Source: Myxococcota bacterium (GTDB lineage Bacteria; Myxococcota_C; UBA6777). Taken from it: a stretch of DNA of 19,873 bases. A model generated the notes under the pieces. It saw only the letters and a list, made by a program, of their open reading frames with translations, made no database searches and was not told the origin of the DNA. The stretch covers positions 1 through 19,873 of the forward strand of contig CAUJFU010000475.1 in NCBI GenBank assembly GCA_963169055.1. Direction: 5' to 3'. The stretch's first letter is position 1. Each line of letters begins with the position of its first letter. Made by a program: the position numbers and the translations under genes. This document shows positions 8,152 through 16,096 of the stretch, one piece after another.

Positions 8152-8186
8152 TTCTGTGGCAGGATGTGGTGACTCGACCCACAGAA
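8152..8186 (-). promoter_or_regulatory. Inverted repeat in the leader of the membrane-protein/epimerase operon
   Basis: TTCTGTGG at 8152-8159 and CCACAGAA at 8179-8186 form perfect 8-bp arms around a 19-base loop, 42-76 bases upstream of the GTG start. It is either an operator or a leader hairpin. It is not followed by a T tract in the direction of transcription, so it is not a standard terminator of the LysM gene. Confidence 0.35.
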
Positions 8187-8287
8187 CTTACCCAACTGCG
8201 TCACTTGTATCCTATAAAAAAAGAAGTCATCCCCGCAACCCCCTCCATCCTCGCAAACACCCCATCACATCACATCAAATCAAAAGA

Positions 8288-9376
8288 TCACCAGAACTTG
8301 AGTGCGCGGCCAAGCAAATAACCGCCTGCGATAGGAGCCGTGATCGGGTTGCTCAAGCCAAGCACACCCAAGCCGTCTGCAACGGGGCGCTCCGTCTCAT
8401 ACGAAACGCCTACACCCAAGGGCGTTCCCGGGATCGGAACATCGATATCCACACGATAGTTTCGTGCGCCATCGTTATCGCGATCATTCCAACTCACAAA
8501 CGCACCACCCGAGGGAGCCCCAACAGAAACGCGAGCTTCTTGGCGGAAGTCGCTCGTGCTTTTGTCTGTCACGCTGCCCAACCCACCGTTGACTTCGGCG
8601 ATATTGGCACGATAACCAGCACCAATGCGCCCAGCACTGCCGTCTCGCTCGATATGAAACGTCGCTTCACCACCCGCATCGCCGATCTTAGAACCGATAT
8701 CGACGGTGTTGTTGTTTCCTGTGCTGGCGTTGATACCCGTGATATCAGCGCGAGCGCTCAGATGAACACGATCTTTGCTTACCTCGAAAGCCCCCCCAAG
8801 ACGGCCTTCTCCCACCCCGACGTGCATACCATCCCGATCGAGACTCAACACATGCCCGCGCAGATCACCACCTCCATAACCATCCGGGCGCGCACTCCCT
8901 CCAAGCACCGAAACTTCGGCTCCATTATCCAGTTTGGTTCCCCACACGCGGCCTTCGGACCCTGCTTGATTTTGGCGAGCAAGTTCTGTGGGGCGAGCGG
9001 TGGGTTGGCTCGGGTTCGCAGGAGCGGGCGGGGCTGTGGGGGCTGTTTGAGCAGGTGAGGCTGGACTCGGCGTGTGAGGTGTAAAAACGTCGCCTTGGCT
9101 GGGGCGTGCAGGTGCGGATGGAGTCGAGGGAGCCGCCGGGGTTTGTTGTGTAGGGATACGAACTTGGTCACCCGGCCAGATGCGATTGGGATCTTGGATC
9201 TGAGGATTGGCTTGGATCAAGTCGCGCAAAGGAACGTTGTTTTGGCGGGCGATCTGTGAAAGCGTGTCGCCGCGTTGAACTGTATGGAGTTGATCTCCTT
9301 CTTGACGCTGTGGCGGAGGATTGCCGATCGTCCGTTGTGCGGTTGATACCGGATTTTGCTGATGGATCTTTGTCAT
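8288..9376 (-). CDS. LysM-domain protein with Pro-rich linker and Gly-rich beta-type C-terminal domain
   Basis: 362 aa from the ATG at 9376, with GAGGTG 6 bases upstream; a longer in-frame extension lacks a ribosome site. Residues 30-75 are one LysM module (HTVQRGDTLSQIA...NPQIQDPNRIWPGDQVRIP), which normally binds N-acetylglucosamine polymers such as peptidoglycan. Residues 76 to about 135 are rich in Pro, Ala, Thr and Ser and probably form a flexible linker. Residues about 150-362 alternate Gly and polar/hydrophobic residues, suggesting many beta strands, and end ALKFW with an aromatic C terminus. I do not recognise this domain. There is no signal peptide, which is odd for a LysM protein. 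Export may be non-Sec, or the protein may act in the cytoplasm. It is the last of four same-strand genes that all lack signal peptides. Confidence 0.8.
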   Translation of the reverse strand: MTKIHQQNPVSTAQRTIGNPPPQRQEGDQLHTVQRGDTLSQIARQNNVPLRDLIQANPQIQDPNRIWPGDQVRIPTQQTPAAPSTPSAPARPSQGDVFTPHTPSPASPAQTAPTAPPAPANPSQPTARPTELARQNQAGSEGRVWGTKLDNGAEVSVLGGSARPDGYGGGDLRGHVLSLDRDGMHVGVGEGRLGGAFEVSKDRVHLSARADITGINASTGNNNTVDIGSKIGDAGGEATFHIERDGSAGRIGAGYRANIAEVNGGLGSVTDKSTSDFRQEARVSVGAPSGGAFVSWNDRDNDGARNYRVDIDVPIPGTPLGVGVSYETERPVADGLGVLGLSNPITAPIAGGYLLGRALKFW

Positions 9377-9601
9377 GAAACACCTCGATATGATAAGGAA
9401 AAGAGGCAAAGGGAGAACACAGCCCCCAGCGTTCAACGAAAAACATGCCGTGATCTTCGGCGCTTCTTTATCAAGAGTTGCGCCTTCACAAACGGGCCGA
9501 AAGCGGCAGACGTAAAACGACCTGAAGAAACACGCTTCTCAACGTCATTTCAAGCGAAACAGACGTATTGTGTTGCATCCAAAATGGCCTCCAGACGGGG
9601 C

Positions 9602-9647
9602 GAACTAGCGGAACATCAGGGCGTGCCAAAAGAACTAGCGGATCATC
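9602..9647 (-). repeat. 16-bp direct repeat spanning the stop codon of the 188-aa gene
   Basis: Copies at 9602-9617 and 9632-9647 differ by one base and are 30 bp apart. The right-hand copy contains the last codons and TAG stop of the upstream gene. The left-hand copy is a relic carrying the same sequence, including a second TAG, beyond the stop. Confidence 0.8.
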
Positions 9648-10204
9648 GGTCGCAAAAGCATCTGCTTGCGGATGGCTTCTTCTTCGTGGCGTTTGAAGAT
9701 CAACAGTCCATCCACCCCGTTTGGTGTAAAAAGATCGGGGCGCTCGATAAGCTGTGCGGGTTTGTTGCCGTCTCGAACGATCTGTACAGCCTTGGCGGAG
9801 GTATCCCCTGCGGTCCCCCACGAAGTCTGGATCAACAAGACCTCGATTTTATCCGCATGTTGAAGCAGCTTTGTCCGATCTTCGAGCGCTTGCTCTGTGG
9901 CCTTTGGTACAAACCACGCTTCGCTCACAAACCCCACCCCCACCGCATACAGATCGTGTGTGAGCTTTTGCACAAGATTTCCACCCGCGATCCGCTCATT
10001 TTCTTTCGTCGAAAGCGGTAAATGCACCGCATGAACGCTGTATTCCGTCAACAACAGCGCCATCGTCGCGTGTGAACTCTTTTGCTTGAATTGGGCCTTT
10101 GCCTTCTCAAACATCACCGCGCAAAGACTCTTTGCATCAGAGACTTCTGCAAACGGACTTTCTGCACGCGGCCATTGCTGTACATCAAAAGCAAGAGTCG
10201 TCAT
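9635..10204 (-). CDS. Hypothetical protein of 188 aa
   Basis: 188 aa from the ATG at 10204, which has an AAAGGAGAGG ribosome site 5 bases upstream; an upstream extension of 15 codons is not supported. I do not recognise the family. It is soluble, with no signal peptide or membrane segment. It begins with an alpha-helical part (about 20-70) and continues with strand-like runs such as AVGVGFVSEAWFVPK and KIEVLLIQTSWG. The EAWF run resembles small uncharacterised proteins with a conserved E-A-W motif, but this is only an impression. It sits between the EF-hand/NuiA-like gene (99 bp upstream) and the LysM gene, so its role may be tied to them. Confidence 0.7.
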   Translation of the reverse strand: MTTLAFDVQQWPRAESPFAEVSDAKSLCAVMFEKAKAQFKQKSSHATMALLLTEYSVHAVHLPLSTKENERIAGGNLVQKLTHDLYAVGVGFVSEAWFVPKATEQALEDRTKLLQHADKIEVLLIQTSWGTAGDTSAKAVQIVRDGNKPAQLIERPDLFTPNGVDGLLIFKRHEEEAIRKQMLLRPMIR

Positions 10205-10303
10205 GGGAGCCTCTCCTTTGTCGATAAAGCGCCTGCCAAAGCCCACAGCTTCGTCGCCAGAACAGGGCGCAGACCACCAACAGTCCTATCTTGCTCGGTG
10301 CGC

Positions 10304-11074
10304 TCAGGTCCAGATCCGATCCGCCACCAAACCCACGATGCTACCGTCTGGCGCGGTCCCCACCAAAAACGCCTTCCCTTCGACCACTTGCTCGCCCATC
10401 TGCACCAGCGTCACGTTGCGCAAGTTCGCGTCCATAGCTTTGCGCAGGTCTTGAAATTTCGCAACGTCTCCCGCACCAAGGCCGATCTCGTAGATGTTGT
10501 AATCAAAATACGTATCTGCGTGATCTTCGTACATCTCGACGTTTGCGGGGATGTTCAACGCAGCACGAATCGCGTCCACGGTGTTCGTCCCATCCGCTGG
10601 TTTGGGCAAATAAAACGCTTTGTAGGGCGCATCTGATTCGCTCGTGTGATACAGACCGCTAGCAATGGTTTCAAACTTCTTTGCCATCGCTTCGCCCGTC
10701 ATCGGCGTATCCTTTGCAGCTTTGATCTCTTGCGCCAACTGCACCGCCAACTTACCTGTGCGCGACATCTTGTTGATCTCGCCCTTCGATAGGCCATTGT
10801 TGTTGGTGTCGTACTTGTTGATCAGCTTTTCTTTGGCGTATTCGAGCGCAGCAGAGATCTCACGATCCGTCACGGCGTTGTTGGCGATGCCATCGCGTCG
10901 TTCGACGAATTGGAAAAACACATCCGCAAGCGTGCGCTCCGTCCCTTGCAAGGTCTCCAGCTTGGCCCGCATCTCCGACCGCGTGACTTTTCCATCCGCA
11001 CCACCCGCATCCGTGAGATGTTGCGCAACACGCGCCATCGCCGCGTGAACATCGTTCTTTGCAATCCTCGTCAT
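10304..11074 (-). CDS. EF-hand-like protein with C-terminal nuclease A inhibitor (NuiA)-like domain
   Basis: 256 aa from the ATG at 11074, with AAGGAG 6 bases upstream. The N-terminal half has three EF-hand-like loops: about 23-34 (D27, G28, T31, E34), 61-72 (D61, N65, T69, E72) and 89-99 (D89, N91, N93, G94, E99). The third is one residue short of the canonical loop. Calcium binding is therefore plausible but not certain. Residues about 134-256 follow the nuclease A inhibitor-like family: GLYHTSESDAPYKAFYL, then FQDLRKAMDANLRNV and AFLVGTAPDGSIVGLVAD near the end. NuiA of Anabaena is known to inhibit the sugar-nonspecific nuclease NucA. Inhibition here is inference. There is no signal peptide. 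The gene follows the SCP2-like gene after 36 bp, so the two are probably co-transcribed. No nuclease gene is visible. Confidence 0.75.
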   Translation of the reverse strand: MTRIAKNDVHAAMARVAQHLTDAGGADGKVTRSEMRAKLETLQGTERTLADVFFQFVERRDGIANNAVTDREISAALEYAKEKLINKYDTNNNGLSKGEINKMSRTGKLAVQLAQEIKAAKDTPMTGEAMAKKFETIASGLYHTSESDAPYKAFYLPKPADGTNTVDAIRAALNIPANVEMYEDHADTYFDYNIYEIGLGAGDVAKFQDLRKAMDANLRNVTLVQMGEQVVEGKAFLVGTAPDGSIVGLVADRIWT

Positions 11075-11110
11075 CTCTCGCTCCTTATTCTTCTTGCACC
11101 CAACCGTGCG

Positions 11111-11467
11111 TTATCCTTGTTGAAGGTATACATCAAACAGCGTGTTAGCGGGTCTCAAAAAATACCCAAACGTCTCCAACAACGTTTCGTTCCCGTCGAC
11201 AACAACTTCGCCCGAAGCCACAGACCTGTACGGATCCAGATCACCGGCCATCCATGCTCGCCAAGCCGACTCCGACAACCATATCTTCACATCCGCATCC
11301 GACGCAAATCCCGCCAACACGGGCGTTTCGACATCTCCCCAACGCACGGTCCACGTCCCAGCGCCCTGCACTGAAAACGCCATCACACCACGCGCCACCA
11401 AAAAAGTCTCCAGATGATGACTCAACATCTGCGGCAAAGCCACCTCAAAAAATCGCCTCGCTTCCAT
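11111..11467 (-). CDS. SCP2-like (sterol carrier protein fold) small protein
   Basis: 118 aa, first gene of the minus-strand run, with GAAGGG upstream of the ATG. The sequence fits a compact SCP2 domain: strands MAFSVQGAGTWTVRWG and ADVKIWLSESAWRAWMAGDL, then DPYRSVASGEVVVDGNETL near the end. The usual SCP2 pattern is a substrate-cavity strand followed by a helix and a SG-hydrophobic-V-x-G turn. In bacteria such domains occur alone or fused and bind lipids or act in unknown ways; no ligand can be named. No signal peptide. A 36-bp gap separates it from the EF-hand/NuiA-like gene. The match is by pattern only and the length is near the minimum for the fold. Confidence 0.65.
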   Translation of the reverse strand: MEARRFFEVALPQMLSHHLETFLVARGVMAFSVQGAGTWTVRWGDVETPVLAGFASDADVKIWLSESAWRAWMAGDLDPYRSVASGEVVVDGNETLLETFGYFLRPANTLFDVYLQQG

Positions 11468-11625
11468 GACGATACGCCACCCTTCTCCGTTGCAAAAACT
11501 ATCTCATCTCTTCGTGCGAAAACCGTCCCATCCCGCCGCCCAGATCAAACCCAACTCTCACCCCACGTCAAGCAACACTTCCGTGACACCAAGCTCTTGC
11601 CCTTCGCATCTCGTTCTTTTCGCAG

Positions 11626-11700
11626 GACGCTGCCTCATTATTTGTTTTGTAAGATGCTGCTTCGCTTGTTTTGTAAGACACTGCCTCATTTGTTTTGTGG
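11626..11700. repeat. Tandem repeat, three units of 24-27 bp
   Basis: Units at 11626-11652 (27 bp), 11653-11676 (24 bp) and 11677-11700 (24 bp) share the pattern GAygCTGCyTC...TTGTTTTGTaa. The last unit runs directly into the dispersed repeat that begins at 11696. Non-coding as far as I can see. Confidence 0.75.
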
Positions 11701-11839
11701 GGCTTTGCCCCATACCCCACAAGGGAGCGCGGCCCCCTTGACCCCGTGTTGGCGGACTGCACAGGCGCTTTTCAAACCAACAATGGCCCCGCTTGAAACA
11801 CTGCGAACACGGGGTTTTTGGATAACTGCACCACTCCTA
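11696..11839 (+). repeat. Dispersed three-stem repeat, copy 1
   Basis: 144 bp that share both ends and several internal blocks with the inverted sequence at 19665-19805. Three inverted-repeat stems can be drawn: TGTGGGG/CCCCACA, CAAGGG/CCCTTG and CCCCGTGTT/AACACGGGG, the last enclosing a variable interior of about 60 bp. Both copies end CCACTCCTA. It encodes no transposase and is intergenic, as expected of a REP- or MITE-like element or a structured RNA. Confidence 0.8.
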
Positions 11840-11937
11840 TTGGAAAAAAACTTGTCTTAGCCTAAGATAGCCGCTGTTGCGCTGTTAGGGGCTTGTTTTT
11901 GCCCCAATCTGCCGTGTTTTGCATAGGAGCGACGCCA

Positions 11938-14900
11938 TTGAAAAAAAGCCGTGACCGCCTCCATTTCAAGCGCCACATCGGGTGGTTTGAAAATAAGTTT
12001 GAGATATCCATACGATGCTTTCGCTGGTTCGGATTTTTCTGCTTATGCCTACTTTTTCTCCACTGCAAAACGGCTCCAACACTCGAAGATGGCGGGGTGA
12101 TGATCGCCTTGCAAAAGGCAGAAGATCCTTTGGACAGCCGTTTGCTTGGTGCGATGGAAACATACATCCTCGCCCTTGCAGGCTCCAAACCACACGTCAT
12201 CCGTCTCGACATCACCCAACACCAAGCCATCCTCGATGCAGCGGCCAAACAACGCGCAGGACTGGTGCTTGTGCTGGATGCACACAAATTGGCATCCGAT
12301 ATCATTCAGGAAGAGAAGCTCAAAGAGGCGGGTGTAGACGGCTTTTGGCTGATGCACAAAGATCATGGAGACTGGGGAAATCGCCTCGGCAGCGAAGGAG
12401 CCACCGTCGTGTATACCGCGTCTGCCTCCAAACTGGGCCGACAATACGCGGTGTATGAATTTCTTCGGCGTCTGGGAGCGCGGTTCTACCACCCCGAACA
12501 AGAGTTTCTTCCACGCAACGATCTCGCCCAGCTACGCGAACGCGCCAAAACGCCTACAGCCATCGCCCATACCGACAAAGAAGGCAAGCCCTCCGATCTC
12601 TACAAAGGCGAATTTCTATTTCGCTCTTACACTTTTCACGGCTCACACCCGCTCGAACACCAAGAAGCCTTTTCTGACGGACGCCACCCCATCGACGAAG
12701 CCGCCCGAGTGAACGACTGGATCATCAAAAATCGGGGCAACAAGTTTCGCGGTGTAGGCCGTGGTGTGGCTCCTGCGGAGGCCCGAGAAAAACGCGTCAA
12801 AGAGTTAGAAGAACTGCGGATATTGCTTGGTTTTCCACGCGGAGCAGGGATCACCTTGCACAACGAACAACAAGGCTCCACGGGCGTGGTGGATCGCAAA
12901 AGCGCCGTTCCTGTCAAAGAACAGATCGAAACCTACGTCGCCAAACGCCTCCAAGAAGTCCCTGACGCCGACGAATTTGGAATCCACTTTGGCCCAACAG
13001 AGTTCACCACGACCCCCGACAAAGAAACCATCGACTGGATCAACTGGGCAGGCCAAAAAGCTCTCTCGATCCGCCCTGACATCCGTGTGATGATCAACAA
13101 CCACACCACGGGAGGACAGGCGATGCCCAACTTTGACGACCTCGGTTGTCCTTCGGGAACCAATAGCAACGGGCGAATCGACTACTACGATCTGTCATTT
13201 CACACAGACAAGCGCTTCGGCGTCAAAGTCCACACCGTCATGTTCTATCCGCTCGAAGGACCGGCCCTTGTGTACAATCAAAAAACTTTTTCACACAAAC
13301 TTTGCCTGATGCAAAAAGCCTCATCGCAAGGGCGTATCCTCGAATACTTCCCCGAAGGTTCGTGGTGGTTGAGTTTCGACAATCCGATCCCTGTGTACTT
13401 GCCGCTGTATCTCTGGGGACGAGGGCGCGATATCGAGTTGATCCGTCCACTGCTCAAAACGCGTGGCGGTGGGACACTCGATACCCATCGGATGTTTAAT
13501 TCGGGCCATGAATGGGGGTATTGGCAACAAGATTATGCGGTGGGCCTTTGGCATTGGAAGGCCGATATCACGCTCAAAGAAGCGGTGGGCGAGTTGATGG
13601 ACCCGTTGTGCAAACCGAGCGAGTGGAAAAGCGGATGTGCCGCACGCACCGAAGCCATCGACGTGATGCTCAAGCTGATGGATCACCAAAAAGACTCCTT
13701 CTTGGATCGCAAAGACTGGCAAGGAGCAGCGGGGGGATTGTATGCCTACTTTGCGGGCGAAGATCCCGCAGACGAGATCGCCGCTGTTTCAGGCTTTGCG
13801 TTTCGCCCTGTGCGCGTGGCCTTTCGTGAAGTCTCGCGCTGGAACGAAAAGCAGATCAAGCACTTCAAAGAGACGGATATCGCGGCGCTTCAAACCATCG
13901 AAGACACCCACGGCGGCTTTCTCAAGCGTCTCCAATCCATCCAAGCGCAAGTCCCCGATACAGGGCGGCCTTGGCTTGATGAAACGATGGACGGCATCGA
14001 GATCAACCAGCTACGCGCTCGCCAAGCCCGCTTGTTGTACCAAGCCGTGATCGTCTGGCGGGAAACGCAGATCGCCAACGAAAGCGCTCGAAAGATCGAC
14101 CCAAACGCCCCTCAAAAAGATCCGCAAGCCGAAGCCAAGGCAACGTTCGATCAAGCCAAACAAGCCCTTCAATCGGCGGAGATGGTGATCCGACGCCGCG
14201 AAAAAAGCTATCGCTACCCTGCGGCCCAAATCCACGGAGGCGGCCTGACCCCCGAAACAGCCGTCCCAAACGGCACCACCTACCCTTGGCGGGTGCATAC
14301 CAAAACCCGATTAATGACCTATTGGAACAATCGCCACGATCAAGTTGAGGCCCTTCTTTCGGGCAAAGGCGACGATCCGTATGCTCTCAAGATCACGCCG
14401 ACCTTTGCTTCTCCGAGCGAAGCCATCTTGATCACATGGCCCAAATTACAGGGTCTTTCCGCAACCCTACAGATCGGTACGCAGCGCATCGATCCAACCA
14501 TCACCCGCGTCGACGTTGGCAAAGATCCCGGATACTGGCCGATCAGCGGAACGATGCGTGCCGATGGCCGCGATATCGATATCCAAGGTGGTGTCGTTCG
14601 CTCGATGCGCCGCGCCACCACACCTTCGGGCAAGCTCAACTTGATCGAACCTGACAACGGACTCGCCAAAACCACCCTCCGCACCCTTCTTCCGATCCTG
14701 CAATGGGCAAAGATCGACGGTGAAAAGCCGTTGATCGTGCTCGGCCCTGATCTCAACAAAGACGGCCAACCGTTATTTTCAGATATCGTCGCGATCCCCA
14801 TCAAAGCCGATGCACAAGGCTTTGAGAGCGACCCCACCCAGATCACGATGCCCGTCCCCGATCCTGCGACTGGACAACGCGCTCTCTCTATCACACTTTC

Positions 14901-15126
14901 CGAAGTCGTCTTGCGCGCAGATGCCGCATCCATCGACCTCCAAGGCAAGATCACCATGCAAGGAAAAATGTCCGTCGATGACCTTGTCAACGCCTTGATC
15001 CAACTTGCGGGCTTTGATCGCAAAGGAGCGCTCGAAACCCTCGGCGGTATTCTTGGCTTTGATCCCAAAAATCCACCCTCTGGCATCCCTTTCAAAGCCG
15101 AGTTTCCTCTTCAAACAACCCCTTAA
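11938..15126 (+). CDS. Large secreted protein, probable lipoprotein, with glycoside-hydrolase-like N-terminal region
   Basis: 1062 aa from a TTG start at 11938, chosen because AGGAG lies 8 bases upstream; the earlier in-frame TTG at 11893 has no ribosome site. A basic N terminus precedes a hydrophobic segment (about 30-42) ending LHC at Cys43, an imperfect lipobox, so export is likely and lipidation possible. About residues 156-192 (TASASKLGRQYAVYEFLRR, then ARFYHP) resemble the N-terminal accessory domain of GH67 alpha-glucuronidases, GH20 enzymes and DUF4838 proteins. The middle region (about 345-600), with FGIHFGPTEF, a Trp-rich WGYWQQDYAVGLWHWK and alternating strands and helices, may be a TIM-barrel-like domain. 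The C-terminal 250 residues look beta-rich. No catalytic pair can be assigned. It is first of four plus-strand secreted-protein genes. Confidence 0.75.
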   Translation: MKKSRDRLHFKRHIGWFENKFEISIRCFRWFGFFCLCLLFLHCKTAPTLEDGGVMIALQKAEDPLDSRLLGAMETYILALAGSKPHVIRLDITQHQAILDAAAKQRAGLVLVLDAHKLASDIIQEEKLKEAGVDGFWLMHKDHGDWGNRLGSEGATVVYTASASKLGRQYAVYEFLRRLGARFYHPEQEFLPRNDLAQLRERAKTPTAIAHTDKEGKPSDLYKGEFLFRSYTFHGSHPLEHQEAFSDGRHPIDEAARVNDWIIKNRGNKFRGVGRGVAPAEAREKRVKELEELRILLGFPRGAGITLHNEQQGSTGVVDRKSAVPVKEQIETYVAKRLQEVPDADEFGIHFGPTEFTTTPDKETIDWINWAGQKALSIRPDIRVMINNHTTGGQAMPNFDDLGCPSGTNSNGRIDYYDLSFHTDKRFGVKVHTVMFYPLEGPALVYNQKTFSHKLCLMQKASSQGRILEYFPEGSWWLSFDNPIPVYLPLYLWGRGRDIELIRPLLKTRGGGTLDTHRMFNSGHEWGYWQQDYAVGLWHWKADITLKEAVGELMDPLCKPSEWKSGCAARTEAIDVMLKLMDHQKDSFLDRKDWQGAAGGLYAYFAGEDPADEIAAVSGFAFRPVRVAFREVSRWNEKQIKHFKETDIAALQTIEDTHGGFLKRLQSIQAQVPDTGRPWLDETMDGIEINQLRARQARLLYQAVIVWRETQIANESARKIDPNAPQKDPQAEAKATFDQAKQALQSAEMVIRRREKSYRYPAAQIHGGGLTPETAVPNGTTYPWRVHTKTRLMTYWNNRHDQVEALLSGKGDDPYALKITPTFASPSEAILITWPKLQGLSATLQIGTQRIDPTITRVDVGKDPGYWPISGTMRADGRDIDIQGGVVRSMRRATTPSGKLNLIEPDNGLAKTTLRTLLPILQWAKIDGEKPLIVLGPDLNKDGQPLFSDIVAIPIKADAQGFESDPTQITMPVPDPATGQRALSITLSEVVLRADAASIDLQGKITMQGKMSVDDLVNALIQLAGFDRKGALETLGGILGFDPKNPPSGIPFKAEFPLQTTP

Positions 15127-15280
15127 CTCGCAGCATCCGTGATCACAGACACAAACCATCCCACACCCAACAAGTCACTCCGAACACGATCCCAAGTTCT
15201 TTTGAAGCCGCCACCCCCTCTCTTCGACAAGTTGGACGGGGTTCTTTCGCCTCACCCTTTTCTGCAAAGGAGTTTATGGC

Positions 15281-16066
15281 ATGCAAGCGCGTTTCTTTTT
15301 TGGTATTTTCTCTCTCGGCCTCTTTGCGATCTTCGCAGGATGCGTCCCCAACAACCCCGGCGTCTATCTCAACGATCCTGTGGTCGAGATCAGCACAGAC
15401 GGCGAAAAAGTGATCGGCACAGGCGTACAAGCCTGTACGAACAACCCTGATTGCAACACCAACAATGCTTATTGCAACGGGTCAAACGGCGGACCCACTG
15501 ATATCGTGCGCAACAAAGACAAAGTCGTCGCTGTCCTGTGCTATCCCGATGCCACCAAAGAACAAGACGTCATCCAAGCCGATGGCTCCAACCTCGGCAA
15601 AGTCAATGGCAACAACCGTGTTGTGACCTTTGGCCCTGCCACAGACGGAAAGCCTCTTGAAGGCAACGTCTCTCTCGAAGGCAACAACAACGTCCTCTAC
15701 GGAAACGGCACAGGAAAAACCGTCCTTGACGGCGATGTCCGATTCAACGGCAACAACGGACGTGCGCGCAGCCTGACGATCCGAGGCAACCTGACCCTTG
15801 AAGGCAACAACTTTGGCATCGTTCGCGTGGTGATCGAAGGCGACTTGTTGATCAAAGGCAATAACAGCGTTCTCGCCGATGTCGTCGTCTTTGGCAACGT
15901 CACTCTCGAAGGCAACAACCACAGCCTTTTGCTCGTCCACATCGGGGGCAACGAACAATTCAAAGGTCAGGGATTCGCTTGTACGGACGTCTTTGAATTC
16001 AAAGACGCCAACAAAGACACGCTATTCCAAATCGCCGAACGCGGCAACGTTATCCCCTGCCCTTGA
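15281..16066 (+). CDS. Lipoprotein with beta-helix-like 18-residue repeats
   Basis: 261 aa from the ATG at 15281, with AAAGGAG 8 bases upstream; an overlapping ATG at 15276 is out of frame. The signal peptide ends FAIFAGC, a good lipobox, at Cys21. After a Cys-containing region (C52, C58, C65, C93) come repeats whose Gly-Asn/Asp starts lie at residues 128, 151, 169, 187, 205 and 223: one spacing of 23, then four of exactly 18. Each rung carries a G-(N/D)-hydrophobic-x-hydrophobic-x-GNN pattern such as GNVTLEGNN. Regular 18-residue rungs with Asn ladders are typical of parallel beta-helix proteins, including bactofilin-like ones. No enzyme motif is visible, so a surface or structural role is more likely. 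It follows the 1062-aa gene after 154 bp. Confidence 0.85.
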   Translation: MQARFFFGIFSLGLFAIFAGCVPNNPGVYLNDPVVEISTDGEKVIGTGVQACTNNPDCNTNNAYCNGSNGGPTDIVRNKDKVVAVLCYPDATKEQDVIQADGSNLGKVNGNNRVVTFGPATDGKPLEGNVSLEGNNNVLYGNGTGKTVLDGDVRFNGNNGRARSLTIRGNLTLEGNNFGIVRVVIEGDLLIKGNNSVLADVVVFGNVTLEGNNHSLLLVHIGGNEQFKGQGFACTDVFEFKDANKDTLFQIAERGNVIPCP

Positions 16067-16096
16067 TCACGCCTGTGCAGCATCGTTTGCAGTTCT

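Larger units (their letters stand above)
11468..11937. other. Divergent intergenic region between the SCP2-like gene and the large lipoprotein gene
   Basis: 470 bp between two divergently transcribed genes, so promoters for both must lie here. From 11626 to 11839 it is filled by a short tandem repeat and a ~140-bp dispersed repeat. Open frames crossing it are low-complexity and have no ribosome site. A small palindrome, CTTAG-C-CTAAG (11856-11866), lies about 70 bases before the next start codon. No confident -10/-35 pair was recognised. Confidence 0.7.

Noticed and set aside
7973-9058. 361-codon open frame on the plus strand
   Set aside because: It overlaps the LysM gene and the start of the membrane-protein gene on the opposite strand, with a composition typical of an antisense frame.
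11414-11860. Open frames through the divergent intergenic region
   Set aside because: They are made of the tandem and dispersed repeats and have biased, low-complexity translations.
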